This document shows, piece after piece, positions 11,410 through 22,499 of a stretch of 64,000 bases of DNA. Numbering within the stretch: the first letter of the stretch is position 1; every line of letters starts with the position of its first letter. The position numbers and the translations under genes are program-made. The notes below the pieces were generated by a model. That model had not been told where the DNA came from. It did no database searches and was given only the letters and a program-made list of their open reading frames with translations. Where the stretch lies: positions 267,024,572 to 267,088,571 of the forward strand of contig NC_079147.1 of the NCBI RefSeq assembly GCF_945859685.1. Direction: 5' to 3'. This DNA is from Eupeodes corollae (lineage: Eukaryota; Arthropoda; Insecta; Diptera; Syrphidae).

Positions 11410-13200
11410 TACGAAAGATTCTCTCTCGAATTTCGAATCTGATGTTGATATTTACCCTATTTGAAGTGCCCCCTCATTTAAAGTTCTTCTCTTTTGCCAA
11501 ATTCATCCAGTGATACACCAGGTCCGATGAGTGGTGTGCTATTATGTTCTAAACATGTTCTTGAAAACCAATCAAAGTCAGTACTGTGAAAGCGGGCTTT
11601 CAGCGGTCGATACAATCAATATACCATACAATGGAGTAAATGATCTCGTCCATATGGGTTTATAATGGGCTTTCTGAGACAAAAAGCCTTTAAAATATCA
11701 GATAAGCTTATCGGTAAATCGGTTCACTCTTGTTCATAATGACACTCCAAATATTAGCTCGATTGATAAAGCCAATTTACTTGCAGCACAGTTTGTTGTT
11801 AATTCGACTCTTCCAGAGAATGTCATAAGTCCTCCTGTTCTTGTAAGTTATTTTATGTTATAATTGATTAATCTTAAGTATCCATAGCGTGATGGTAAGT
11901 GCTTTGGACTGTCATGCAAGGGATCTTGGGTTCAAACCCTGCCTGTACCACATAACTTTTTTTCATGGGTACTGCCTCTTGCGAGGAATTGACAAATCCT
12001 CCAGAGTAATTCTTGTAATGAAAAAGTACTTTCTCAAATTAGCTGTTCGGATTCATCATATTAACTGTAGGTCCCTTACATCTCTGACAACATTACTCGC
12101 ACACAGGGATGGTTTAGAGTTGTAAGTCACTAGGCCCTGGTTCATCATGGACTGTTGCGCCACCTAATTTATTTATTTAATCTTCTTTCGCACTCGTGCA
12201 GTTGCTAAAGTACTGAAATACCTTGGCTTGCACAAATTCCCTGGCCTAGATGTTATTCCCCCTATCGTTCTGAAGACGTGTTCTTCATCGCTGGTAAAAC
12301 CATTGCCTAAAATTTTCCATCTTTCCTATTCTGCAGGACTTTTTCCCATAAAATAGAAATCAGCATTTGTCCAGCCTGTCAGTGAACCCTCCTCCTTTTC
12401 TAACTATCGTCCAATAGCTTTCACGTCTCTTACTTCCAAGGTTATGGAAACGCTGATTAATTATTAGCTTAAGAAATATATCGAAGAACGAAAGAAGAGC
12501 AGTAGTTTGATGGTTTGTCTAACCGAACAGTGGAGCAAATCCTTGCATCGCTTTGGAGAAAGTTAGAATATTAGTATTACACTTGATATTTCAAAGGCAT
12601 TTAATAAGGTTTTGCATCAGACTCCCTTATCGAAAATGCATGCTTTCGATTTTCATGAATCTCTCCTTCATTGGATTCGTAAATTACCTTTCAGATCGTT
12701 CAAAACAAGTAATACTGGTACCGCAAATTAAATGCTGGTGTGCCTCAGGGCTCTGTTCTATCTCCAATACTCATTCTCATTTTTATTAATGATCTCGTGT
12801 CTTCTCATCTAATGCATTGTTTCGTTATAACGATCATATTCGCGATTGCAGTATTTAACGTAATTGAAAACATTACAAAACATTTACTTCACTTGAACAT
12901 CGTCGTAAAGTTGCTTGTCTAAATCCTTTGTATGCTTTAGAGAAATAGCTAGCGGCAATTTTAATTTTTAAACAGTTCCATCGTAATACTTGCGCTTCTA
13001 GAAATGCTGATCAGTGTAACCTCTACCCCAACTTCGTTCGTGTGGTCAAATTCAGATATTTGTTCTTTAGCCGTACTCCGTGAATTTGGAATGCCTTACC
13101 TATCACACTTTTTATTTCCCAGTCATTTCAATATTTAGGAATTCAAAATCAATGTACACCGATATCTCCTTTTAAACCCTTGAGAATTTGCTAGAATTTT
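11410..13200 (+). pseudogene. CR1/Jockey-like LINE ORF2 relic, split by a SINE and internally deleted
   Basis: Upstream of the SINE the frame reads I-D-K-A-N-L-L-A-A-Q-F, then N-S-T-L-P-E-N-V (about 11760-11840). After the SINE it resumes with L-K-Y-L-G-L-H-K-F-P-G-L-D-V-I-P-P-I-V-L (12215-12275), then N-Y-R-P-I-A-F-T-S-L (12400-12430) and L-D-I-S-K-A-F-N-K-V (about 12580-12610). The sequence N-A-G-V-P-Q-G-S-V-L-S-P then follows near 12733-12765. The catalytic FADD box and thumb are missing. Soon after, near 12890, the text jumps to the C-terminal region (L-E-H-R-R-K-V-A-C-L, later F-F-S-R-T-P, then W-N-A-L-P near 13060-13105). An internal deletion after the GVPQG block therefore explains the structure. 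Several stops and frameshifts are present. The exact 5' limit is unclear; 11410-11740 is assigned only by position. Confidence 0.75.
11876..12176 (+). mobile_element. tRNA-derived SINE, copy A, inserted in a LINE
   Basis: The head looks like a tRNA. It has an A-box-like stretch GATGGTAAGTGC near 11891, the anticodon-loop-like GGACTGTCATGC near 11906, and a B box GGTTCAAACC at 11929-11938. The body (GGGTACTGCCTCTTGCGAGG, then AATTGACAAATCCTCC) and the 3' end (GTCACTAGGCCCTGG, then GACTGTTGCGCCACC) are shared with five other sites in the window. It ends in an ATTT-type tail. TTAATCTT occurs on both sides (11868-11875 and 12177-12184) and may be an 8-bp target site duplication. A SINE of this kind would be transcribed by RNA polymerase III and moved by LINE machinery; this follows from what is known of SINEs and was not observed here. 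Confidence 0.85.
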
Positions 13201-15959
13201 CTAAGAAAATACGGGAAATGTATTTATTAAGAACTTCCTGCTTTTTACAAATGTCTTCTAGCACAATTTCTTTGAACTAAAGCCTTCCTTGTGCTTTTTT
13301 TTTCTTTAAAAAATTTACCAACTGCAAAAGATCCGAACACAGGTTCCTGTTATCTTTCTTTTTCCATAATAAACTCAATACTCTATTGTTATAACTTGTT
13401 CATTGAGATATTGGCCTGTTATTTTAGCAGCTCTCCGTGGTACCTTTGACTATATGATCTTCTTTTCAAAATTATATCCACGTTGTGGTTTTCTTGTGGC
13501 TGATATTACAGCTATTCGTTTCATACTCCTCATGGACTGCTAAACTGTTTAGGGCTTTTTTCTATAGATGTTTGACGATTTAACCTGTTTCTCAAAATTC
13601 ACCAAAATTAGAACAATGACTTGAAAGAATGATTTTGTTGCTGGTTTTTGTGAGTTAGCGTCTTGGAAACATTAATTTAAAGCCCTGAATAATATTTTTT
13701 TTCCACTACAAAACAAAGTTTCTAGTTAATTAATATAGACAGTTTTTTTGAACACACAATTTTAATAAGGCGTTTTTCTACGATATCTTCATTTCTCATA
13801 CTTCGATCACAACCTTACAAACTCCTTCCTTTAAAAACTCTGCAAACTCTTTATGTTTTATACCTTTCATATTTTTGAAAAAAATGTCTCCTCTAATTTC
13901 TGTTTTCCCCAAAATGAAGAAAATATCAACTTTTTTATAAACTTTGTATATTTCTTCTTCACGTAGGTCATATTTCACATGATTCATAGATTAAAACCCT
14001 CCAAAGAGGTATTTTTGGTTTATAAATTTCAAAGGTCAAATTCAAGATAAACAAGCTTGAAACACAAAATCAAAATTCAGGATTAATGGAGTTTAAATTA
14101 TTTCTTTAACCCAAAATATGTATGAAAATAATATTTTCTCAGCATCTTCGTATTTCCTGGAAATACTTGTTTACACCTCGTAATGTACATAACATAAATT
14201 CTACGAATTTAAATGTAAAAACATACAAATCTTTTACGAAAAATCAATTCTGTAAAAGTTACAACCAATGTTGAGCAATTTCTCTTCTGCTTCGCAATAT
14301 CCTGTAGAGTTCATTTATCTCCAATGTCTGTCATGTCTTACGAATTGCTCCACACACCGCCTTGCTGCCTTTCCGCCATTAACCATCACTGTCGCCTTAC
14401 TCCCAATTTACAATATACGTTCATATGGGTTCACATAGATGTTGGAACTACTATACCCAGGCTCATTGGATAATAACTTTGGTGCCACACGTCTGCGAGG
14501 ATATGATTCCTTGTCGTACACGCATTTTGCATTCCGCCACGTACGCCATCAAGCAGTATATACTATACTCGTACTCGTACTTGTACAGACACTATATTCA
14601 ACGCTTCCCAAGTGTAGATGATGATATACATTTATTATAGACCAAGTACGAGTATTTTTGCAGGAAGGCTTCATTTACACGAACCACGATTCCTGTGAAA
14701 TTTTCAGTTAGTACTTTTACAACCATTTGACGGATTTCCACATTGCATATTACAAGAATACGCGTACGAGAATTTACAACATCAACATGTCTTGACATTT
14801 GAATGATTTTCTCGCAACATAAACCATGTTGTCGGGTTATAAGACGTTTTGACGATATTAGGACAAACCTACAAACGACCGACCAAGCAATGGCGACGAA
14901 GACGGAAGTTGTTATAAGAAATGAAAGACGAAAAAACGGTTTATTGATGATTTACAATTTATTTACATGTCTGGAATTGCAGTTCTAGATTTTTAAATAG
15001 TCTCCGAAAAAATAAAATGGGCACATACAAATGGCACAGATGGTGATTTAAAGGTCGCATATAAGACAAAGACTCTCTCGACTCGACTCGTTTCCGAAAA
15101 CGACCTCGAAAAATGAAAAAGGATATGAGAAATGAAAAATGAATCCTTATAGAAAGAAAAACCATTATACGGATATATATTCTTTTGTGTTTGTGTCTAA
15201 ACAATTGGACAAGATGTCGAGACGATATTTTTAAAGACTTTCTAATGCACTAAAAATAATGTCCCTTCTTTTGAAAATTCGTAGGTATAAAAAAAGACTT
15301 TCCTTCTTTTTGCCTCACTCAATAAATTGCTTTTGAAACATTTCCTTTTTGTAGACAAAACAAGAAAATCTATTGCAATGTTTGGGTTTACTTTATAAGG
15401 ATAAGAAGATTTGTGCAATTTTTCATTTGCAACAAACCGTGTAAATTGTTCAGTCATTTTTAAGCACTGTGACAATTGCCTCAGACATTAGACAATTGTA
15501 ATCTATAATTGGTTTTTCTTTTATTGAATATTTGAGATTAGGTTGTCTCTGTGTAGATGGAATTAATTAATTTAGGGCAGATAAGATACTTAGCATTATT
15601 GAGGTGACAGTTGTTCTGGTAATAGAAGTTTAAGTTTAACATTAACTCTAGAAAAAATAGTTATATTTTGATGTCAAATTAATTCTTTAAGCAGTCTTTT
15701 AGGAACTTAAATTAAAAATCATACAAAATCTTAATTATCAACGATGTGTCTGGAGTTCGAATCTTTTTTAAAACATATTTAGACCTAAGTGTATATTTGA
15801 AACCCGAAAAGTCTACTGAAGTTTAAATTTTATTACATAAAGGTTCATTTAAATAAGGAAGTTACTTTGGATGATAAAAATTAATTTATAAATTCCTTTA
15901 TTTGAGAAAGAATCTTGGAAATAGTTCTTGTCACACAACTTATAACTAAGCTGGCTTTA
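13201..15959. other. AT-rich stretch without a recognisable gene
   Basis: No known motif. A 63-codon minus-strand frame at 13796-13987 is charged (many K, E, I) and unrecognised; I would not call it a gene. From about 14270 to 15200 the composition is less AT-rich and host-like. TACTCGTA occurs near 14570 (twice in close succession) and TACGAGTA near 14646. Confidence 0.4.
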
Positions 15960-16895
15960 GAGTAATCTGCTCTCCGATTGACGGGCATTTTCAATCATCT
16001 GATTTCGGTTAGATTCTTCAAGTTTTTGGATGATTTCGTAGAACTTCGTTTTCATCTGAACAATATTGTTGAGATTGATCTGCACAAATTCTCCACATGA
16101 AGCAGCAATGTTTTCCCATGTCCTCATCGACCAGTCCTTATTCCGAATTTCGTAGAGCAACATTATCTTACATACATAACCGAGTTTCCCGTAGACCAAG
16201 CACTTTAACTAAATAATCAGCCTGCAACTTTAGACTTTAAGTAAAAAGTATCGGTAAGCCTATTTCTAAATGATTTTGATTCACCAAATCAAATGCAGCT
16301 TTAAAATCTTTTTTGTTTCTGGCTTGAAATGCTTTTAATATTGATGTTAAAGTAAATATATGGTCAACCGTCGAATAGTTTTTTCTAAGGCCTGTTTGAA
16401 CCTCTGTAAGAATGTTGTTTACATTCACCAAATTTTCAAGAACACCAGAAAATATTTTCACAATGACATTCATAAAGGATATGCCTCGGTAAAGAGGACG
16501 GCACATCAGCATTATCAAAAATTTTATTGAAGAGTGTATGTAGATGGTTATAAAAAGTAGGGGTTGCATTTTTATAATATTCGTAGGGTATCTTAACCTG
16601 GGGCTTTTCCGTCCTTGGCTCTTTGGAGAACGAGTTGTATTTTATTGACTGATAAAACTGGGTCCAATATATCATCACAATCGAGCGGCTGTGCGTATGA
16701 TAAAGTAGTTATTAAGTTAATTTGAAGAACATTTTTGAAATATGCAGATAGATCAACTGCAGAAACACTTAAGCCAATAGAGTTGTGTGAACCGTTAATT
16801 TGTTTTGCCATTTTCCAGAACTGTTTTGTGTTTTTGATTTGACTGAGTGATTCGGCTTGCATGGATTCAAAATTGAAATAATCCTGACATTCATC
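15960..16895 (-). pseudogene. LINE ORF2 relic (linker and N-terminal RT)
   Basis: Reading down the minus strand from about 16890, the linker contains K-N-T-K-Q-F-W-K-M-A-K-Q-I-N-G-S and then L-Q-R-A-K-D-G-K-A-P-G near 16600-16630, the usual KNNKAPGPD position. I-P-Y-E-Y-Y-K-N follows, then N-I-L-T-E-V-Q-T-G-L-R-K-N-Y-S-T-V-D-H-I-F-T-L (about 16345-16410), which matches the region of LINE RT that normally reads QxGFRxxxSTxDxIFTL. K-D-F-K-A-A-F-D-L-V-N lies near 16270-16310. GVPQG and YADD are not found. An 80-codon frame at 15957-16199 (N-L-N-N-I-V-Q-M-K-T-K-F-Y-E-I-I) lies downstream in the same direction and may be the LINE C-terminus, but I do not recognise it. Frameshifts break the frame. 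The 5' side abuts the mariner-like relic at 16896. Confidence 0.68.
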
Positions 16896-17770
16896 TATCG
16901 ATGCCCGTACTACTTCCAGGGGTAGCGAAGCTGCTGTCTTAATTAATTAAGTTTTAAGAGACTCTATAATTTGGTAAGGCTTAAGGTAAGAAATTCTAAA
17001 GACGGCAGTCCAGGGGATTAAGATCCGGGCTGCCCGAGTGCCAATCTTCAGCGGCAATAGCAAAATAAATAAATTAGGTGCCGCAACAGTCCGTTGAGAA
17101 CTAAGGCCGAGTGACTAATCATTCCCTCAAACATTCATGTGTGCAAGAACTGTTGTCAGGGATGGAGGGGACCTACAGTTTAAAGCCGAATCTGAAAGGC
17201 TAATCTAAGAAAGCAATTTTTATAACATGAATTACTTTTGGAGAATTTGTCAATTCATCGCAAGAGGCAATACTCGTGAAACAAATTTTTAGAAAGTAAG
17301 GTGGTTTTTGCATTGTGAGCCGTTGCTTGCTTGCAATTAAGGTGCTACTCAAAAGCTTTACAACTTTTTCTAAAACGTCACTTTGATAGTTGGAAGCACG
17401 TCTTTTCACTCTCTGCTTACAAAAATGAAAATTTGTAACACCGTCATACAACACTTTCCAAACCATCACTGAAGGTGGATGATAGCTTCTTTGGACTTTA
17501 TCAAACTTTTCAGCTTCCTCGGAGGAAGGGAAGTAAATCCTGTCGTTTTGGCAATTATAAGAAAAGAATATTTCTTTGTCCTCCGTTTGCGTTTCTTTAT
17601 AGCAACACCTTTGAAGTCGCCCACTTCTTGCTCTATGATCAACAGAGGATGTATCGTTGTACCGTTTTATAAGATGATGTTTTTGTACGATACTTTGAGT
17701 GGTTTCAGCAATTCGAAAATCTATTTGGGAGTTTTACTGCATTTGGGCAGTAAAACGACGCGCTTCTCTT
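16896..17770 (-). pseudogene. Mariner-like transposase relic, split by a SINE
   Basis: On the minus strand, from about 17700 down, the frame reads R-Y-N-D-T-S-S-V-D-H-R-A-R-S-G-R, the helix-turn-helix/linker end of mariner-like transposases. N-D-R-I-Y-F-P-S-S-E-E-A-E-K-F-D-K-V-Q and V-M-V-W-K-V-L-Y-D-G-V-T follow near 17440-17560. The SINE then interrupts. On its other side, near 17010-17055, E-D-W-H-S-G-S-P-D-L-N-P-L-D-C-R-L matches the third catalytic motif (SPDLNPLDY). L-P-L-E-V-V-R-A-S-I-D-E lies near 16890-16930, the usual C-terminal segment. Part of the catalytic core between the N-terminal domain and N-D-R-I-Y is deleted, and the second catalytic Asp is not readable. This is a different subfamily from 18006-19294. 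It is dead. Confidence 0.75.
17063..17304 (-). mobile_element. tRNA-derived SINE, copy B (body and 3' end)
   Basis: The reverse complement carries the shared body (ATTGCCTCTTGCGATG, then AATTGACAAATTCTCC), the conserved GTCACTCGGCCTTAG, and ACGGACTGTTGCGGCACC. It ends in an AATTTATTTATTTT tail at the low-coordinate side. The tRNA-like head is very degraded or missing beyond CCACC at about 17300. The same transposase reads on both sides, so the SINE inserted into the mariner-like relic at 16896-17770. No clear target duplication was found. Confidence 0.8.
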
Positions 17771-18005
17771 AAGGTATCCTTTTTGTCCCATATATAATTT
17801 GACAAAAAGAACAGATATAATACTTTTTTAGCATCTTATAAATTAGGGATAAAGCTTATGGCAGCAATCCCTAATATCACTTTTTTCCTAAAATTTCGAG
17901 CTGAGAAATTTATGTTGATTTTGTATTCATACCAATTGTATTTACAATTAAAATATTTTAATTAAACTTTGATTGAAAATGATAGCATTATTGGTTTTAG
18001 AGATA
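17771..18005. other. Short AT-rich gap between transposons
   Basis: No motif was seen. It ends at the TA dinucleotide (18004-18005) that borders the mariner-like element to its right. Confidence 0.5.
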
Positions 18006-18030
18006 AACGGTGATTTTTTAAGAGCTTGAG
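18006..18030 (+). repeat. Left terminal inverted repeat of the mariner-like element
   Basis: GGTGATTTTTT at 18009-18019 matches the reverse complement of the right end. Outside it is TA at 18004-18005. The match becomes loose after about 20 bases, where the left copy has decayed into an A-rich run. Confidence 0.75.
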
Positions 18031-18112
18031 AACTTTTAAAAAAAAAAAAACGCATACAATTTGCAAAATCTCATCGATTCTTTATTTGAAACGTTAGATT
18101 GGTCCATGACAT

Positions 18113-19181
18113 TTACTTTTTGAAGATAATTTCATTTAAATGTTGACCGCGGCTGCGTCTTAGGTGGTCCATTCGGAAAGTCCAATTTTGGGTAACTTTT
18201 TCGAGCATTTCGGCCGGAATAGCCCGAATTTCTTCGGAAATGTTGTCTTCCAAAGCTGGAATAGTTGCTGGCTTATTTTTTTAGACTTTAAACTTGACGT
18301 AGCCCCACAAAAAATAGTCTAAAGGCGTCAAATCGCATGGTCTTGGTGGCCAACTTACCGGTCCATTCCTTGAGATGAATTGTTCTACGATCAAAATGGC
18401 CATAGAATCGCTAGCTGTGTGGCATGTAGCGCCATCTTTTTGAAACCACATGTCAACCAAGTTCAGTTCTTCCATTTTTGGCAACAAAAAATTTTGTTAG
18501 CATTGAACGATAGCGATCGCCATTCACCGTAACGTTGCGTCCAACAGCATCTTTAAAAAAAATACGGTCCAATGATTCCACCAGCGTACAAACAGTGCAT
18601 TTTTCGGGATGCATGGGCATTTCTTGAACGGCTTCTGGTTGCTCTTCACTCCAAATGCGGCAATTTTGCTTATTTACGTAGCCATTCAACCAGAAATGAG
18701 CCTCATCGCTGAACAAAATTTGTCGATAAAAAAGCGGATTTTCTGCGAACTTTTCTAGGGCCCATTCACTGAAAATTGGACGTTGTGGCAGATCGTTCGG
18801 CTTCAGTCCTTGCACGAGCTGTATTTTATACGGTTTTACACCAAGATCTTTGCGTAAAATCTTCCATGTGGTCGAATAACACAAACCCAATTGCTGCGAA
18901 CGGCGACGAATCGACATTTCACGGTCTTCAGCAACACTCTCAGAAACAGACGCAATATTCTCTTCTGTACGCACTGTACGCATTCGTGTGGTTGGTTTAA
19001 TGTCCAATAAAGTAAACTGAGTGCGAAACTTGGGCACAATCGCATTAATTGTTTGCTCACTTGGTCGATTATGTAGACCATAAATCGGACGTAAAGCGCG
19101 AAACACATTTCGAACCGAACACTGATTTTGGTAATAAAATTCAATGATTTGCAAGCGTTGCTCGTTAGTAAGTCTATTCAT
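18113..19181 (-). pseudogene. Mariner-like transposase with frameshifts
   Basis: The start M-N-R-L-T-N-E-Q-R-L-Q-I-I-E-F at 19181 is the natural N-terminus. A helix-turn-helix region follows, then S-V-A-E-D-R-E-M-S-I-R-R-R-S-Q-Q-L-G-L, the second DNA-binding helix set. The DDE/D triad is visible: I-L-F-S-D-E-A-H-F, W-F-Q-K-D-G-A-T-C-H-T-A, and P-C-D-L-T-P-L-D-Y-F-L-W-G. The C-terminus ends R-G-Q-H-L-N-E-I-I-F-K-K near 18115. Breaks: residues appear to be lost after K-C-T-V (near 18590), a frameshift lies near 18470-18490, a few residues seem missing before E-Q-F-I-S-R (near 18390), and there is another frame change near 18285. The longest intact frame is 242 codons (18453-19181), versus about 350 expected. 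The transposase cuts at the terminal repeats and inserts at TA. This copy cannot make an intact protein. Confidence 0.88.
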
Positions 19182-19267
19182 GATGAAATGTCAAAGCATA
19201 CTGAGCATCTTTCTCTTTGACACCATGTCTGAAATCCCGCGTGATCTGTCAAATACTAATGCATGAA

Positions 19268-19294
19268 AATCCTAACCTCAAAAAAATCACCCTT
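19268..19294 (-). repeat. Right terminal inverted repeat of the mariner-like element
   Basis: On the minus strand it begins AAGGGTGATTTTTTTGAGG and is followed by GTTAGGATTTTC. TA at 19295-19296 lies outside it. It appears better preserved than the left repeat. Confidence 0.75.
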
Positions 19295-19623
19295 TATTTG
19301 GCTTCAGCCAAATTTGTCCACGTTTTTTTAAAGCTTTAAGAAAGAAATCTGTGAATGAATTTTTTGCAAGTGTTGTTGCTACTAATTCATTAAATTATTC
19401 TTGAGATGTCAAAATCTGCGCCAACGTTTTTGTACGGAGTCACAAAACATCAGAATTACAAATTAAAACAAATAGTCTAAATCTTTCTTATAAATATTTA
19501 AAAAGTCTTATACTGCATGTGCCTGCTGTTCAACTTTCAGTTTTACAAATAGTAAACTACCATGATTGAACCGACTGCTATTAGTTAGAGTTGTAAAAAT
19601 TACTTGAGCCTGCAGGCTTGTTG
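19295..19623. other. AT-rich gap between two mariner-like elements
   Basis: No open frame or motif of note. It begins with the TA of the preceding element. Confidence 0.5.
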
Positions 19624-20015
19624 CAAAGGGTGGTTAAATTTTAAGGGCAGATGTTGATTTTAAATAAAACACAAATTATTTATGAAATTACTGTCGATTC
19701 TTTTTATTATGATAATGTTGGTAAAGATCGATTATGAAGGGCAAAAAATATCACCCAAATGGATGCCACAACTAGGGCGACACACCTTCAAACGATGGTC
19801 TAAATTTTCGTTGAAGCTGGAGGCATAATTGTGGTTCTATGCCATTAATGTGCTGATTTATCTCATCCTAAAGCTCCTGAATTGTTGACAGTTTATCACT
19901 TTTTATTTTAAATATTTTATGCCCAAAGAAAAAAGTCCAACGATATCAAATCAAACCACCACGTGAGATAATAAGGCCATTGAATTTTTCGCGCAAAACA
20001 GACATTGTTTTGTTA
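19624..20015 (-). pseudogene. Mariner-like element 3' end (transposase C-terminus plus terminal repeat)
   Basis: From about 20010 down, the minus strand reads V-L-R-E-K-F-N-G-L-I-I-S-R. A frame-shifted T-I-Q-E-L, D-E-I-N-Q-H-I-N-G-I-E-P-Q-L-C-L, a block near R-P-S, and G-x-H-L-G-D-I-L-F then follow, ending near 19755. These match the C-terminal third of IS630/Tc1-type transposases close to the copies at 1650 and 38890. The putative terminal repeat reads GGGTGGTTAAATTTTAAGGG from 19628. The catalytic domain before this part is absent. The truncation point coincides with a SINE 3' end at 20028-20068. Confidence 0.7.
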
Positions 20016-20027
20016 GTTATTTGACAA

Positions 20028-20068
20028 TAGTCACTAGGCCCTTGTTCTCTACGCACTGTTGCGCCACA
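20028..20068 (+). mobile_element. tRNA-derived SINE, copy C, 3' end only
   Basis: AGTCACTAGGCCCTTGTTCT, followed by CGCACTGTTGCGCCAC, matches the last 40 bases of the SINE family, with a short CATA-type tail. The rest of the SINE is absent, so this is a 5'-truncated insertion or a remnant. Confidence 0.7.
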
Positions 20069-22499
20069 TACATACATAAACTAAATTTATAAAGACATTT
20101 ATTTTCTTGCAAACCTTTGTGTTCGAGACTTATTACTATTTCTGCTAGATTTTGTAATATAAACTAGGTTGTTTTTTTTTCTAAATGATCGTCAATAAAA
20201 TCTTATACTTTATTTAAAAACTTCAAATCGATTCCTCAATGTTTAACATAAATTTCATAACTTATTGTTATTATCAATCGACTTCTTCTTGTCCCTTGTT
20301 ATGAACTTGTATGCCTAGCTTCAGAGGCTTCTTTTTTTCGTCAATGTCTAAACAATGTCCATTCCACACACCATTATCGATATCTTAAACAATTTACTGG
20401 TAGCTTCTCTTCGACTCGTTTTGATCACAATTTCTTATGGATATTTTATTTTTGTTTATTTTTCATTTAAACAAAAATCAATTTATTTTTATTTTATTTT
20501 TTGTTATCTTTGGTTATCTCTATTTTCGTGTAAACTAATCCACGACACCGTGTAGCGACAGCACACACATTTTAAGTGTCTTCCACAAATCCCTTATCCT
20601 TTCCATGTTAAAGAAAAAAAAAACACACACACAAAATTAAAGCCCATCATTTTACCTAACGAGGTATAACGTCGCTGTCGTATGGGCAGGGTGCCCTGCT
20701 GCTTGTGCAACATGATGTCAGGGCTATGGGCTGCTCTGTGCCGCGCCACAGCAGTTCATTGTTGCACGGAGCTGATGTAGGTATTCAATTTCGTATAGTC
20801 CGCCGTTCTTCGTCACGTTCGCGGTCGCGTCGTTGCGTTCGTCGTGTGTTCCTCTCTTGGTGTAGTAGAGGAAACATATTTTCACCAACTCCCAATATGC
20901 AGCCAAAACAAACAAAAGCCAACATCACAAATAATAATATATGTATAAAAACAACAACAAACATAAATAGACCAACAACAAAAATGAAAATAAGGTGGAC
21001 GCCCGACGAGCACGAGGACGATGAAGGCGAGACGATGACGTTAAAGTTAAAGTTAACGTTAACGTTTGCTCACCAACTGCAGCGCCAAGAATTCAGATTG
21101 AGAAGTTTGTATTTAGAATGTGATTGGGAGTTATTTTGAAGTTAAGAGACTTGTCTTTAGGGTTCAGACTTTTTAAAGTAGCATGATATCTCTGAGGGTT
21201 TAAAAGACCTATTTTTATTAACAATGGGTTAAGTTTGCAACAAGAAGCTGGTTTATTCATAATTAACGTCTCAAAACTATGAATTTCTTAACTCAACATG
21301 TATTTTAAACCAGCTTCCAGAATAACTGTGCCCCTTTGTTTACAAACTAGCCTTTCAAATTGTAGAATCGGGCTAAAAATAGCAAATATTCTGTTTGAGT
21401 ATTCGTTCAGATTTTACTCCTTAATTGAATAAAAAAGAAGACAGAAGTTAACAACTGTCAGATGAATGTGTTTGACAGTTAAAAGTATTCTTAAAAAAAA
21501 GTGTACTTTTACTTCAAATTTACTAATTTCCGAACCCTTAACAAAAAGTTTGGTTATGTTTTACTCACAGAGAGAAACAATTGTTGCAAGTTGCATTTTC
21601 TCTAGTTATCCATTGAACAGAACACATAAATGACGTATTGTACACCTTAGACACTGTTGGAAGTACAAGTACTGCACCTCACGGGTTATTGTGCGCTGAT
21701 GGTAGTTCTAGGGCTCCGTGTTAGAGTATTTTAAAATCATGCGGGTTAGTATTTTTGTTCGAGATAGAGATTTCCAGAGGAGAGATAGAATAACATTTTT
21801 CAGCACGATCGACTTGTAAGAGAATTGCCAGATTAAAAGAAATATGGAATCTCACTTTATAAGAATCATTTTTAAATACAAAAGTTCAAAACATAAATTT
21901 CTAATGACCAAAAACAACCTTTTTGAATGTATCGGGTGTTTTTGTTGAGTGAAAGAACTTTTTTGTTTAAATAACCCAAAAAGGAATTTAGTAGAATTAT
22001 TAAAAGATTTTGAAATTTTAGACGACGAATTTTATGGTTGTTAATGTTTGGAAGTAATCTCTACCATATGGCTCCATAAGTTTAGCGTGCTGCATTCGGC
22101 CTGTTGGACATAAATTTTCTCGATTTGTAAACGTTCTTTTAGTGTTAAGTTTATACATGGTTTCACAAAGTATACTGAAAATAATATCATCATCAATATG
22201 ATAGCTATTACCTTATTACTTCTTTTAGAATTAGAAATACATTTTGCTGTTTTCATTCACTTTTATTTTGCAACTAGTTAATAACATTTTTGCAATAAAT
22301 AAAGAATAAATAATAGTTATCATCCTTTAACTTTTAAGCTATTGTTGAATGATACATAGCAAATTTAAATTTACATAAAGTAAAAACTAATGTGGGGTGA
22401 CAATCAGTACCAAATTGTTTACATACAAAATACAAAAAGAAAAAGAATTAGAATCAGAACATATTCATATAAATTTGTAGAAAAAGAAATATAATAAAA
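20069..22499. other. Non-coding stretch with a CG-rich segment at about 20690-21070
   Basis: No known protein domain. The segment 20690-20880 is rich in CG dinucleotides (GTTCGCGGTCGCGTCGTTGC lies near 20818). It is followed by an A-rich CAA/AAC segment (20900-20990) and then by GACGTTAAAGTTAAAG plus GTTAACGTTAACG near 21040-21065. A plus-strand frame of 144 codons (20705-21139) crosses it but is rich in S/R and T/N from simple sequence and has no motif; I do not call it a gene. In flies, a CG-rich block followed by CAA-rich sequence is often a 5' untranslated exon or promoter; that is inference only. The remainder is AT-rich. Confidence 0.4.

Larger units (their letters stand above)
18006..19294 (-). 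mobile_element. Mariner-like (IS630/Tc1-mariner) element, nearly full length
   Basis: The two ends are inverted copies. The left end starts AACGGTGATTTTTTAAGAG. The right end, read on the minus strand, starts AAGGGTGATTTTTTTGAGG. A TA lies directly outside each end (18004-18005 and 19295-19296), as expected for this superfamily, which inserts at TA. The length of 1289 bp fits a mariner/Tc1 element with one gene. The gene inside is broken (see 18113-19181), so the copy is non-autonomous, although its ends look usable. A second, more decayed element of the superfamily lies just to the right (19624-20015) and a different one to the left. Confidence 0.85.

Noticed and set aside
20705..21139. 144-codon plus-strand frame
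   Set aside because: It crosses CG-rich and CAA-rich simple sequence, has no recognisable domain, and its composition (S/R then T/N) follows the simple sequence.
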